DNA of 64,000 bases. Origin: Methylomonas sp. GTDB taxonomy: Bacteria > Pseudomonadota > Gammaproteobacteria > Methylococcales > Methylomonadaceae. Position 1 is the stretch's first letter. Every line of letters begins with the position of its first letter. A program made the translations under genes and the position numbers. The stretch is taken from the NCBI GenBank assembly GCA_026988155.1, contig JALSLW010000061.1, positions 38,915 through 102,914 of the forward strand, given 5' to 3'. Under the pieces are notes generated by a model. That model ran no database searches and was not told the origin of the DNA. It was given only the letters and a program-made list of their open reading frames with translations. Positions 1-9,945 of this stretch are shown in pieces.

Positions 1-87
1 TTGCCGGACTTTATTTCAGCAAACTGATTGAGCAGCGTGTAAGCGATGAAACGCATCATTTAACTGATTTATTGCAATATCATTGAT
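1..87 (+). CDS. C-terminal fragment of an ExbB/TolQ-type proton channel protein (truncated by window start)
   Basis: Open frame (..AGLYFSKLIEQRVSDETHHLTDLLQYH*) ending just upstream of exbD; assignment rests mainly on gene order. Confidence 0.5.
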
Positions 88-129
88 ATACACATACTAA
101 CAAATGGAAAATAGACCAACTCAGGAGAG

Positions 130-549
130 ATGACTATGCGTCGCAGATCGAACCGTTCAAACAGCGAACAGACAGCAGATATTGATATGACCCCCATGCT
201 GGACATCGTATTTATTATGCTGATTTTTTTTATTGTCACGACCTCTTTTGTGAAAGAATCAGGAATTGATGTCAACCGCCCTACTGCACAAACAGCAACA
301 AGAAAAGAGCAGGGGAATATTATCGTAGCCATTAAACCCAATGGCGATGTCTGGATAGATAAAAGACTGGTTGATATACGTGCGGTCAGAGCCAATGTAT
401 CAAGACTGCATGCCGAACAGCCTTTAGGCTCTGTTGTTATCGCGGCAGATAAAGAAACTAAAGTCAAAGTGCTGACTCAGGTTATGGATCAAATCCGTTT
501 AGCTGGGATTATGAATGCTTCCATCGCAACTGAAACAGAATCACAGTGA
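130..549 (+). CDS. exbD: ExbD/TolR family biopolymer transport protein
   Basis: Single N-terminal TM plus DMTPMLDIVFIMLIFFIVTTSF motif. Confidence 0.93.
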   Translation: MTMRRRSNRSNSEQTADIDMTPMLDIVFIMLIFFIVTTSFVKESGIDVNRPTAQTATRKEQGNIIVAIKPNGDVWIDKRLVDIRAVRANVSRLHAEQPLGSVVIAADKETKVKVLTQVMDQIRLAGIMNASIATETESQ

Positions 550-1187
550 AGACCTTATCCATTTCTGTTGCCTCTGGCATTTTCATCTCTTTAGCTTTAT
601 TTTGGCTAATGCAAATGATGATTAGCAACAATCAGCAGGGCTTTAAAAAAACCAGCAATTTGCAAATGACTGAATTTGTGCGCCTTAAGCGGGAAACAAA
701 ACTTCAGCAAAAAGACAGAGCGATACCTGATGAGCCTCCGCCTGAGAAACGGCCGCCTCCACGGCCACAAATGCAGATGCAGCAGGTACATGTTACTCAA
801 AATAATGTACCGCAGATGGATATGCCTAGCCTAGATATCCCATTACAAACCAGCCGCTTTAGCGGATCTGCCATTCAGGGCGTGCAAATAGGCGCTGGCA
901 ATAAAATGGGCATTAGCACAAATGTTATCCCTCTGGTACGTATTCGCGCCATATACCCCATGTATGCAAGCAACCGGCACATAGAAGGCTGGGTTAAGAT
1001 TGAATTTACCATTACCAAGGAAGGCACGGTTAAAGACGCAACCGTTATTAATGCTCAGCCATCCAAAATATTTAACAGGGCGGCGCTTCGGGCAGTTAAA
1101 CGCTGGAAATTTAAGCCTAAAATCATAGGCGGAGAAGCTTTTGAACAGCGAGCCATACAAGTATTACAATTTAAATTATCAAAATGA
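546..1187 (+). CDS. tonB: TonB family energy transducer
   Basis: N-terminal TM, Pro-rich linker (EPPPEKRPPPRPQ), C-terminal YPMYASNRHIEGWVKIEFTITKEGTVKDATV TonB domain; overlaps exbD stop. Confidence 0.93.
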   Translation: MKTLSISVASGIFISLALFWLMQMMISNNQQGFKKTSNLQMTEFVRLKRETKLQQKDRAIPDEPPPEKRPPPRPQMQMQQVHVTQNNVPQMDMPSLDIPLQTSRFSGSAIQGVQIGAGNKMGISTNVIPLVRIRAIYPMYASNRHIEGWVKIEFTITKEGTVKDATVINAQPSKIFNRAALRAVKRWKFKPKIIGGEAFEQRAIQVLQFKLSK

Positions 1188-2392
1188 TACGTTTATTAGT
1201 CTTGATCATCTATTTTTTACTGCTATCTCCTGTCTATGCGGCAGATAAAGATAAAGCACCGGCCATTTCTCCCTGGCTATACAAAAAGCTGCAAAATACC
1301 GAAACACTAATTGCAAAGAAATCATATTCACAGGCCGAGCAAAAATTAAATTCTTTACTGGGGAAGGTTAAGGGCAAGGGCTACGAAAAAGCCATTGTCC
1401 TCCGCAGTCTGTCATCTATTTATGCATTAAAGGAACAGTATAAAAAAGCAGCCGACACCTTATCCAAAGTGATTGCACTTGCCGTACTGCCAAAAAAACA
1501 GGAGCAGCAAGCTATTTTAAATCTTGGGCAGCTCTATATGGCTGCCGAACAATATTCTAAAGCCATTCGGGTTTTAGAGCCTTGGCTGGCTAAAAATCCA
1601 AATCCGGATGCACAGATTAATGCTCTAATTGCTAACGCCTACGCACAATTAAAAAGGTATCGCAAAGCACTGCCTTATATTAAAAGGGCAATTGCTAAAA
1701 CCAAAAAACCAGCTGAATCCTGGTACCAATTAAATCTGGCACTTTATTATCAGCTAAACGATTATTCATCAGCGGCCAAATTATTGACAAAACTGATTGC
1801 TGTTTATCCAGAAAAAAAACAGTATTGGGATCAACTGTCCTCAACTTATCAGCAGATAAAGCAATATAAAAAAGCTGTTTCCATTAAATACCTTGCCTAT
1901 AAAAAGGGGTTTAATGGCACTGAAAAAGACATTCTGGAACTGGCCAGCTTATTTCTATATGTGCAGTCACCCTACAAGGCCGCAACTTTATTGAAACAGG
2001 CGCTAGACCATAAAAAAATCAAACATACTTCAAAAAACTGGGAAACTTTGGCGCATGCCTGGACCATGGCCAAAGAGTTTGATCGTGCCATTAAAGCTTT
2101 GGAAATAGCTTCCAGTCTAAATGATAAAGGCAGTTTGTATCAGCAGCTGGGACAAATATATGTGGAACAGGAGCAATGGGATAAAGCAATCCAGTCCTTT
2201 AATAAGGCATTGAATAAAGGCGGTTTAAAAAATGCTGGCTCTACGCACCTTCTGCTTGGAATGAGCTATTTTGAAAAAAAAGACTGGAAGCGGGCAAGAC
2301 AATCGTTCATAAAAGCCAGGCAGTACAGTAAAAACAGAAAGGCTGCCAATCAGTGGTTAAAATATCTTAGCGAACCCAAAGAAGGCGTTTGA
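1184..2392 (+). CDS. TPR-repeat protein of TonB/ExbBD operon, signal peptide
   Basis: Multiple TPR-like helices; start overlaps tonB stop. Confidence 0.85.
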   Translation: MIRLLVLIIYFLLLSPVYAADKDKAPAISPWLYKKLQNTETLIAKKSYSQAEQKLNSLLGKVKGKGYEKAIVLRSLSSIYALKEQYKKAADTLSKVIALAVLPKKQEQQAILNLGQLYMAAEQYSKAIRVLEPWLAKNPNPDAQINALIANAYAQLKRYRKALPYIKRAIAKTKKPAESWYQLNLALYYQLNDYSSAAKLLTKLIAVYPEKKQYWDQLSSTYQQIKQYKKAVSIKYLAYKKGFNGTEKDILELASLFLYVQSPYKAATLLKQALDHKKIKHTSKNWETLAHAWTMAKEFDRAIKALEIASSLNDKGSLYQQLGQIYVEQEQWDKAIQSFNKALNKGGLKNAGSTHLLLGMSYFEKKDWKRARQSFIKARQYSKNRKAANQWLKYLSEPKEGV

Positions 2393-2442
2393 TTTTTTGT
2401 TCAGACACAGAATAAAGGCGTCAAAAGACGCCCGTTTATACT

Positions 2443-2976
2443 TTATGCTGCCACTGCATTTAACTCTGTATCTTCGTATACACGTATTTTTTTCCAGCCC
2501 GTAAATTTTTGATCATCAAATTGCAAGTCGTGATCAATAGAGTGTTCATAGCAACTTCTAAATAACCTTGCAGTTCTGAAAGCATGCAACTCATCATCAG
2601 CTGTTACGGTTTCGACATTGCCTACTTGAAAAGTCTTATTTTTAGATTTTCTATCTTTCACCCAAAACACAGTGTAGCAAAGATAGCTTTTATCTTTTCT
2701 ATGGTCATATTTTATAGTTCTGGAAACACCTGTTACGCCTGTAGTTGTTTTATTTTTAGGTGGCTTTAAAAAGCGTGTTCGGCTGCCTTTCAATACAACC
2801 AGCATTTGATCTCGCCAGGCAATTGCAGCCTGTAGAGATTTGCCTTTATTTCCCCATAGTTTATGAGAGAAATAACGGCTGCTTTCTTTTCCCCTTCTTA
2901 CGATGCGGACCTGATAGCCAAAAGCATCAGGTTCTGTAATATGTTTGTTTTTTGCCATTTTTAAATAATGCTCCAA
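2443..2976 (-). CDS. AP2-like DNA-binding-domain protein, stand-alone
   Basis: Two AP2-like segments: FGYQVRIVRRGKESSRYFSHKLWGNKGKSLQAAIAWRDQML and TGVTGVSRTIKYDHRKDKSYLCYTVFWVKDRKSKNKTFQVGN. Confidence 0.6.
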   Translation of the reverse strand: MEHYLKMAKNKHITEPDAFGYQVRIVRRGKESSRYFSHKLWGNKGKSLQAAIAWRDQMLVVLKGSRTRFLKPPKNKTTTGVTGVSRTIKYDHRKDKSYLCYTVFWVKDRKSKNKTFQVGNVETVTADDELHAFRTARLFRSCYEHSIDHDLQFDDQKFTGWKKIRVYEDTELNAVAA

Positions 2977-3301
2977 ATATCTTTTTGTCTATTTTTTAAG
3001 GCGAGCCTTAATTCATCGCGAACAGCATTGCTATTCAAATGATTTGAAATAAGTCTAGCCTGTTTGCTAGATATAAATGTTAATCCGCTCGCAAAAGCAA
3101 TAAAGAAAAAGATACATGCCTGTTGTTAATATAGTAAGCTAATGACTACAAATTATCTACAAAGTTTAAAAAAATATCAAGTCTTTTTATATTTATATTA
3201 CGCAAATACCTAGTATTTTAGTGTAGAATATATGAAACCCACCTTGACGTGGTTTGTAAAAGATTTTAACATTTTGTTTTTTAAGAATTATTTGGAGATA
3301 A

Positions 3302-3910
3302 GTGATGAGCGTATTAGTAGGCAAGCAAGCCCCTGATTTTACAGTTCCTGCTGTATTGGCTGACGGTGAAATTGTTGATTCTTTCAGTTTTTCTGATGCT
3401 ACAAACGGAAAATATGCCGTTGTATTTTTCTACCCTTTAGATTTTACCTTTGTCTGTCCTAGCGAGCTGATCGCATTGGATCATCGTATGGACGAATTTA
3501 AGAAACGCGGTGTTGAAGTTATTGCAGTTTCAATTGACTCTCACTTTACCCATAATGCATGGCGTAACACTGCCATTAATGATGGGGGAATCGGTCAGGT
3601 TCGCTATACAATGGCGGCAGATATCAGCCACCAGATATGCAAAGATTATGATGTTGAAGCAGAAACACCTGCAGTAGCTTATCGAGGCAGCTTTTTAATT
3701 GATAAAAGCGGCATGGTTCGTCATCAAGTAGTCAATGACCTACCTTTAGGCCGGAATATTGACGAAATGCTTCGCATGGTAGATGCGCTTCAGTTCCATG
3801 AAGAGCATGGCGAAGTCTGTCCGGCAGGCTGGAACAAAGGTGATGCAGGAATGGATGCAAGCCCATCAGGCGTTGCTTCTTATTTGAATGATAATGCTGA
3901 TAAACTGTAA
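3302..3910 (+). CDS. Typical 2-Cys peroxiredoxin (AhpC/Prx family)
   Basis: DFTFVCPSE peroxidatic Cys and GEVCPAGW resolving Cys. Confidence 0.93.
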   Translation: MMSVLVGKQAPDFTVPAVLADGEIVDSFSFSDATNGKYAVVFFYPLDFTFVCPSELIALDHRMDEFKKRGVEVIAVSIDSHFTHNAWRNTAINDGGIGQVRYTMAADISHQICKDYDVEAETPAVAYRGSFLIDKSGMVRHQVVNDLPLGRNIDEMLRMVDALQFHEEHGEVCPAGWNKGDAGMDASPSGVASYLNDNADKL

Positions 3911-3923
3911 GCTACAGCTAAAT

Positions 3924-3959
3924 TTTAGCGTTTCATCACTGTATTGATGAAGCGCTAAA
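3924..3959 (+). terminator. Hairpin TTTAGCGTTTCATCA/TGATGAAGCGCTAAA downstream of peroxiredoxin
   Basis: 15-bp imperfect inverted repeat. Confidence 0.5.
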
Positions 3960-3961
3960 GC

Positions 3962-3993
3962 AAAAAGCGGACTATTTTTAGTCCGCTTTTTTT
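3962..3993 (+). terminator. Rho-independent terminator
   Basis: AAAAAGCGGACT-ATTTTT-AGTCCGCTTTTTTT. Confidence 0.85.
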
Positions 3994-4000
3994 ATGCCCA

Positions 4001-4240
4001 TCAACCCTTCGCTTTGTTTTTTGACGACGCCCTTGTCAATTGAAGATGGGTAAAATAAACAGCGGCACAGGCAATAAAGATTGAAACAAAAGTTTCGCCA
4101 ATAGCTAAAATGGCAAGAGAAAATCCTAAAATATAACCAATTAGCCCTACGATAGCCCACTTTACGCCATTTTCTTTGTTATTCTTTGCTGAATGATAAA
4201 AAAATAATACAGTGATAATAGCTGGCAATAAAATTATCAT
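4001..4240 (-). CDS. Small hydrophobic membrane protein of unknown function
   Basis: 79 aa ORF with two or more TM segments in an otherwise intergenic space. Confidence 0.5.
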   Translation of the reverse strand: MIILLPAIITVLFFYHSAKNNKENGVKWAIVGLIGYILGFSLAILAIGETFVSIFIACAAVYFTHLQLTRASSKNKAKG

Positions 4241-4384
4241 TGCTCCTCCCCCTTCTTTATTTTTGTGAAATGCATTGATTTACTCTTAAATCCAGTTAGA
4301 ATCTAATTGCTAGAATTATTAACCAATGATTGAAATATTCATCATATCATCCCTCAGCATACTTTTTAATATAGTGAGATAAAA

Positions 4385-6520
4385 ATGGGTCGCATGCTTA
4401 AAATCATATTATCAATTGCAGCAATAATTATCGTGTTAATTATTGCAGCAGTGCTTATCTTGCCATTAGTTGTTGATCCGAATGACTTTAAGCCAGAAAT
4501 TCAGGCGGCCGTAAAAGATAATACGGGGCGGGACCTGCTTATAGAAGGTGATCTTCAGCTATCAGTATTCCCTTGGCTTGGCGTTTCTACGGGAAAGCTC
4601 ACTTTGAGCAATGCCCCAGGCTTTTCTGATAAAGTGTTTGCTGAAATTTCTGAAAGCAATGTAAAGGTCAAACTGCTGCCTTTGCTGTCAAAAGAACTGG
4701 AAGTTAGTCGAGTTGTACTGAAGGGATTGGTTTTAAATTTAGCCAAGAACAAGCAGGGAATCAGCAATTGGGATGATTTGGCTAATAAAGATAGTGCACC
4801 AGCCACCTCTGCAGATGCACCTGATAGCAAAAGCGTTTCTCCCTTGGCTGCGCTGGCAATTGGAGGCATATCCATTGAACAGGCCAAAGTCAGCTGGGAT
4901 GATCAGCAGAAAGCTCAGCATATAGAAATAAATGACCTTAACTTTAAGACTGGCAAGCTGGCGTTTAATCAGAGTATTGATATTGACTTATCTTTAACGA
5001 TAGCGAATAAAGAGCCTGCACTAACTGAAGCTATTACTTTTTCTACCGACTTGGTAGTTAATAAGGCGTTAGATGTTTTTAAACTAAGCGCATTTGACCT
5101 TAAAAGCACAACAAAAGGCAAAGAAATACCTGGCGAGATGTTACAGGCAAACTTATTGGCTGAAATTGCCATTGACTTAACCAGGCAGACTTTAAATATA
5201 GCCGGACTTAAGCTTAATTCTGCCGGTTTAACTGTTTCAGCTGACATTAAGGGATCCAATATTAAGGATAACCCTATTTTTACTGGACCTATTATCATTG
5301 CCGAGTTCAATCTTGCTCAGTTTATGAAAAAGCTGTCTATGCCTTTACCGACAATGAAGGATGCTAGTGCATTAAGTAGGGTATCAGCTGGCTTCATGCT
5401 ACAGGCAACTGCTGATTCTGCCGACATTAAGAATTTAATCGTTAAGCTTGATGACACAGTAATTAAAGGTTTCGTCAGTATCAATGATTTTGCAAAACCA
5501 GCGATCAATTTTAACCTTAATGCTGATGCTATTGATGCTGACCGCTACCTGGCACCTAAAAAAGCGGGGGAGAAGGCAAAAACTATAGCCACACCGGCTA
5601 GCGCTGTGGCTGCCAGTGCGACTTTATTTCCAGTCGAAACTCTTAGAAAATTAAATGCCAAGGGGCAGGTAAGCATAGGCTCGCTAAAAATTAATCAGTT
5701 AAAGATGCAGGGATTGAGTTTAAAGTTAAATGCTAAAAATGGGGTGCTTAATACGCAGCAGGCCGTTAAGGAGCTATACCAAGGTGCGTATAATGGCAAC
5801 GCCACAATTAATGTAAAAAACAGAACACCTAGTCTAGCTTTAAATGAAAGATTAACTAAAGTTAACCTTCAGCCGTTGCTTACTGATATGTTAGGGGAAG
5901 CCCGAATAAGCGGCATAGTGAACGCTAGCGCTAAAATCCAGGGGCATGGCAATACTTCTGCTGCAATTAAGTCATCTCTAGGAGGTAAGCTTAATTTTAA
6001 CTTTAATAATGGCGTTATCAGGGGATTTAATATCCAAAAAATAATTGATAGCAGTAAGGCACTTCTTAAAGGTACTCCGTTGCCGACAGATAATAAAAAT
6101 GATCAGACCGTCTTTTCTATAATAAGTGGCACTGCAAATATTTCTAATGGATTGATAAGAAATGATGACCTTTCCATGAAATCTTCTAAAGTACAGATCG
6201 ATGGAAAAGGAACAGCAAACCTAAGAACTGATGAACTAGACTACCAGGTTAAGGCTCAGCTGTTAAAAACCGCAAAGTCTGAAACCGGAACAAAGAAAAA
6301 AAAGGGTGTTCCGATCATTATAAATATTGGCGGAACAATTGCAGAACCTTCATACCAGCTGGACATTGCAGCCATGCTATTAGAACAAAACAAAGAAAAG
6401 CTTGATAAGCTACTTGGAAAGAATAAAGAAAAAATAAATAAAAAGGCAGATGAATTGCTAAAAAAGCTGGATGATAAAGTTGGGCCGGGGGTTGGTAATC
6501 TGATAAAAGGCTTTTTATAA
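4385..6520 (+). CDS. AsmA family protein
   Basis: N-terminal TM, LPLVVDPNDFKPEIQAAVKDNTGRDLLIEGDLQLSVFPWLGVSTGKLTLSNAPGF AsmA motif; upstream of mutY. Confidence 0.92.
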   Translation: MGRMLKIILSIAAIIIVLIIAAVLILPLVVDPNDFKPEIQAAVKDNTGRDLLIEGDLQLSVFPWLGVSTGKLTLSNAPGFSDKVFAEISESNVKVKLLPLLSKELEVSRVVLKGLVLNLAKNKQGISNWDDLANKDSAPATSADAPDSKSVSPLAALAIGGISIEQAKVSWDDQQKAQHIEINDLNFKTGKLAFNQSIDIDLSLTIANKEPALTEAITFSTDLVVNKALDVFKLSAFDLKSTTKGKEIPGEMLQANLLAEIAIDLTRQTLNIAGLKLNSAGLTVSADIKGSNIKDNPIFTGPIIIAEFNLAQFMKKLSMPLPTMKDASALSRVSAGFMLQATADSADIKNLIVKLDDTVIKGFVSINDFAKPAINFNLNADAIDADRYLAPKKAGEKAKTIATPASAVAASATLFPVETLRKLNAKGQVSIGSLKINQLKMQGLSLKLNAKNGVLNTQQAVKELYQGAYNGNATINVKNRTPSLALNERLTKVNLQPLLTDMLGEARISGIVNASAKIQGHGNTSAAIKSSLGGKLNFNFNNGVIRGFNIQKIIDSSKALLKGTPLPTDNKNDQTVFSIISGTANISNGLIRNDDLSMKSSKVQIDGKGTANLRTDELDYQVKAQLLKTAKSETGTKKKKGVPIIINIGGTIAEPSYQLDIAAMLLEQNKEKLDKLLGKNKEKINKKADELLKKLDDKVGPGVGNLIKGFL

Positions 6521-6624
6521 AGGCAGCCCCCCCTTGCAACAGCCCTTTTATTGCCCCTTGTGCTTGGATAGCCACAAGGGGATGTCTCTACTATTTTTAA
6601 GATGCAGCATTCCCATTCATTAGC

Positions 6625-7671
6625 ATGCCTTCAATATCCCCTGAGACCTTTCAAGCAAATGTTCTTTCCTGGTTCGATTTAAATGGCAGAAAAAATTTGC
6701 CGTGGCAATCAGAGATTACGCCTTATCAAACATGGCTGTCTGAAATAATGCTGCAGCAAACTCAAGTAACCACGGTTATTCCTTACTTTAACCGGTTTAT
6801 TCATAGTTTTCCTAACATTGCTTCTTTAGCCGAAGCTCCGCTAGACTCAGTGTTACAGCATTGGGCAGGTCTAGGCTATTATGCCCGCGCCAGAAATTTA
6901 CATAAGACCGCTATATGCATCAGCCAGAATGCTGGAATATTTCCTGATGATTTGGATGGGCTTATGGCACTTCCAGGTATTGGACGTTCAACTGCAGGCG
7001 CTATTTTAAGCATCGCCTTTCATAAAAGCCACCCCATTTTAGACGGCAATGTAAGGCGAGTACTGACTCGGTTTCATGCTATTTCTGGCTGGCCCGGAAA
7101 TGCAAAAATCAGTCGTGAATTATGGAAAATCAGCACCCAATACACACCTATACATCGGTGTGCGGATTACACTCAGGCAATAATGGATTTAGGTGCTACT
7201 TTATGCACTCGCAGCAAACCTCGTTGTGAAGAATGCCCGATAAGCTCGGCCTGTATTGCAAAGATAGAAGGTAAAGTTAAGCTATACCCCACACCTAAAC
7301 CTGCAAAGGCATTGCCCGTTAAAAAAGTGTTTTTTTTAATGCTTAAAAATGAACAGGACCAGGTTTTGTTAGAAAAAAGACCTCCGACTGGGATTTGGGG
7401 TGGACTATGGAGTCTGCCAGAATTTGAGTCGCTTTCAGCAGTCCAGTCTTATTGTGAGCAGAGGAATATAACAATAAAGTCAGAAAAGCAGTTAATTAGG
7501 TTGCGCCATACTTTTTCACATTATCATTTAGACTACACACCCTTTGAGGTAAAAATAGAAAACCCTATAAATAATGTGATGGAAGCAAATCGGTCAGTCT
7601 GGTATAAAACTGAACAGATTGATTCTTTGGGGCTGCCAGCTCCGATTAAAAAACTTTTACAAAACCAATAA
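6625..7671 (+). CDS. mutY: A/G-specific adenine glycosylase
   Basis: SEIMLQQTQVTTVIPYF, LPGIGRSTAGAI HhH, C-x6-C-x2-C-x5-C Fe-S cluster, C-terminal NUDIX-like domain. Confidence 0.96.
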   Translation: MPSISPETFQANVLSWFDLNGRKNLPWQSEITPYQTWLSEIMLQQTQVTTVIPYFNRFIHSFPNIASLAEAPLDSVLQHWAGLGYYARARNLHKTAICISQNAGIFPDDLDGLMALPGIGRSTAGAILSIAFHKSHPILDGNVRRVLTRFHAISGWPGNAKISRELWKISTQYTPIHRCADYTQAIMDLGATLCTRSKPRCEECPISSACIAKIEGKVKLYPTPKPAKALPVKKVFFLMLKNEQDQVLLEKRPPTGIWGGLWSLPEFESLSAVQSYCEQRNITIKSEKQLIRLRHTFSHYHLDYTPFEVKIENPINNVMEANRSVWYKTEQIDSLGLPAPIKKLLQNQ

Positions 7672-7683
7672 ATAGAGGGTGTT

Positions 7684-7956
7684 ATGACAAGAATGGTTAA
7701 GTGTTTAAAACTGGGAAAAGAGGCTGAAGGTTTAGTTTCCGTACCTTTCCCCGGTCCAAAGGGGCAGTTCATTTATGATAATGTTTCTCAGGAAGCTTGG
7801 AAGGAGTGGATAGATATGCAAACAATGATTATCAATGAACAGCGTCTGGCTAGTTTTGACCCGAAAGCAAAAAAGCTTTTAGAAGATGAAAGGGAAAAAT
7901 TTCTTTTTTCAGGCGGCTTTGAAATGCCTGAAGGCTATGTTCCAAAAGCAGACTAA
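7684..7956 (+). CDS. yggX: Probable Fe(2+)-trafficking protein
   Basis: MTRMVKCLKLGKEAEGL...; directly after mutY. Confidence 0.95.
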   Translation: MTRMVKCLKLGKEAEGLVSVPFPGPKGQFIYDNVSQEAWKEWIDMQTMIINEQRLASFDPKAKKLLEDEREKFLFSGGFEMPEGYVPKAD

Positions 7957-7980
7957 AGACTCAGGACCAAAAGAAAAATG

Positions 7981-8006
7981 CTCCCCCCTGCTTTTCTATG
8001 GGGGAG
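7981..8006. terminator. Hairpin between convergent yggX and rho
   Basis: CTCCCCC..GGGGGAG stem. Confidence 0.55.
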
Positions 8007-8046
8007 GTGTATCTATGCACTTCCTTTCGCCTTGGGCCTGTTTTTT

Positions 8047-9303
8047 CTACCTTCTCATAGATTCAAAGAACTCTGCATTAGTTTTAAAGTTTTTAAGCTT
8101 ATCCAGTACAAACTCTGATGCCGCTGTTTCATCCATGGGCTGTAATATTTTGCGTAAAATCCAGGTTTTTTGCAGCTCTTCTGGGTCGACTAGATAATCC
8201 TCGCGTCTTGTTCCCGAGCGGTTTACATTGATTGCAGGGTATATGCGTTTCTCGGCAATTTTTCTGTCCAGATGCAGCTCCATATTGCCGGTTCCTTTAA
8301 ATTCTTCATAGATCACCTCATCCATTCTGGAGCCTGTATCTACAAGAGCAGTCGCCATAATGGTCAGACTTCCGCCTTCTTCAATATTTCTTGCCGCGCC
8401 AAAAAAACGTTTGGGCTTTTCAAGTGCATTGGCATCTACACCCCCTGATAGAATCTTTCCAGATGAAGGCGTCACCATATTGTAGGCTCTTGCCAACCGG
8501 GTCAAAGAGTCTAACAAGATAACTACATCGTGTTTATGCTCAACTAAACGGCGGGCTTTTTCAATCACCATATCTGCTACTTGCACATGTCTTGTAGCAG
8601 GTTCATCAAAAGTGCTTGAAACTACCTCACCACGTACGCATCGCTCCATTTCAGTTACTTCTTCTGGCCTCTCATCAATAAGAAGAACAATTAAATAGCA
8701 TTCTGGGTTATTTTCAGCAATTGCATGAGCAAGGCTTTGCAGTATCATTGTTTTACCCGCCTTGGGCGGGGAAACAATGAGACCGCGCTGTCCTTTGCCG
8801 ATAGGGGCAATTAAATCGATAACTCGGCCTGTAAGATCTTCACTGGTACCATTGCCCTGTTCAAGGATAAAGCGTTTGTTGGCAAATAGAGGTGTTAGAT
8901 TGGAAAAGAGAATTTTATTTTTTGCATTTTCTGGAGGTTCAAAGTTTATCTTTTCAACTTTGAGCATTGCAAAATAGCGCTCATTGTCTTTAGGGGGTCT
9001 GATTTTTCCACTGATGGTATCTCCGGTACGTAAACTGAATCGCCTTATTTGACTGGGAGATACATAAATGTCGTCAGGACCGGCTAGATATGAACAGCCT
9101 GGTGATCGTAAAAAACCAAAACCATCCTGTAAAATTTCCAGCACGCCGTCTCCAAAAATATCTTCGCCGCTTTTGGCCTGTTTTTTTAGGATGGCGTAAA
9201 TAACTTCCTGTTTTCGTGCTCTGGCTATGTTTTCAATGCCTAAAGATTCGGCAATGATTATAATTTCGCCAATTTGTTTCAGTTTTAATTCGGACAGATT
9301 CAT
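8047..9303 (-). CDS. rho: Transcription termination factor Rho
   Basis: Full-length RhoN/RNA-binding/ATPase ([17 protein letters not shown]). Confidence 0.97.
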   Translation of the reverse strand: MNLSELKLKQIGEIIIIAESLGIENIARARKQEVIYAILKKQAKSGEDIFGDGVLEILQDGFGFLRSPGCSYLAGPDDIYVSPSQIRRFSLRTGDTISGKIRPPKDNERYFAMLKVEKINFEPPENAKNKILFSNLTPLFANKRFILEQGNGTSEDLTGRVIDLIAPIGKGQRGLIVSPPKAGKTMILQSLAHAIAENNPECYLIVLLIDERPEEVTEMERCVRGEVVSSTFDEPATRHVQVADMVIEKARRLVEHKHDVVILLDSLTRLARAYNMVTPSSGKILSGGVDANALEKPKRFFGAARNIEEGGSLTIMATALVDTGSRMDEVIYEEFKGTGNMELHLDRKIAEKRIYPAINVNRSGTRREDYLVDPEELQKTWILRKILQPMDETAASEFVLDKLKNFKTNAEFFESMRR

Positions 9304-9519
9304 AAATATGAGGATTTAAAGAAATGCAAAACGGCAGTAGCCGTAAAATAATAAGATTATGGTGCGGAATAATATATCGTGTGTTCAGACACTCTGAATC
9401 GAGTATCTGAGAATTATAGTCTATTACCCGGGAGGGTGCAAACTTTTTAATGTCCCTGCTAAATAATATTTAAAATGGGGTAAGAAAATAATGTTCCAAC
9501 CCCATTTTTTTGGCAGACG

Positions 9520-9846
9520 TCAGATATTGCTGTTGATAAAATCAGCTAACTGAGATTTAGTTAAAGCGCCTACTTTGGTCGCTTCAACTTCACCGTCCTT
9601 AAAAATCATTAATGTCGGAATACCACGAACCCCATAGTGCTGAGGGGTAGCTGGGTTGTCATCAATATTGATTTTTGTAACTGTCAACTTACCTGCGTAT
9701 TCAGTAGCAATTTCGTCAAGCACAGGTGCAATCATTTTGCATGGTCCACACCATTCAGCCCAGTAGTCGACTAATACAGGGCTTTCTGACTTAATAACTG
9801 TGTCATTAAAATCAGCATCCGTTACATGAAGGACTGAGTCACTCAC
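9520..9846 (-). CDS. trxA: Thioredoxin
   Basis: [13 protein letters not shown] active site. Confidence 0.97.
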   Translation of the reverse strand: MSDSVLHVTDADFNDTVIKSESPVLVDYWAEWCGPCKMIAPVLDEIATEYAGKLTVTKINIDDNPATPQHYGVRGIPTLMIFKDGEVEATKVGALTKSQLADFINSNI

Positions 9847-9945
9847 GTCTATTCTCCAAAATTTTTAAAGGCTCACTATAGAATTGATAGCAATAAGTTG
9901 TCAATCAATTTCAGACAAATACATTTTTACGTTATCCTATGCAGT

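Noticed and set aside
843-1160. 105-aa antisense ORF inside tonB, and similar long antisense ORFs (46486-47028, 58744-59076, 35764-36192, 32925-33369)
   Set aside because: They lie opposite confidently assigned conserved genes and show no recognisable domain; composition is explained by coding on the other strand.
7886-8197. 103-aa plus ORF after yggX
   Set aside because: Overlaps the yggX 3' end, the terminator hairpin and the rho C-terminus in other frames.
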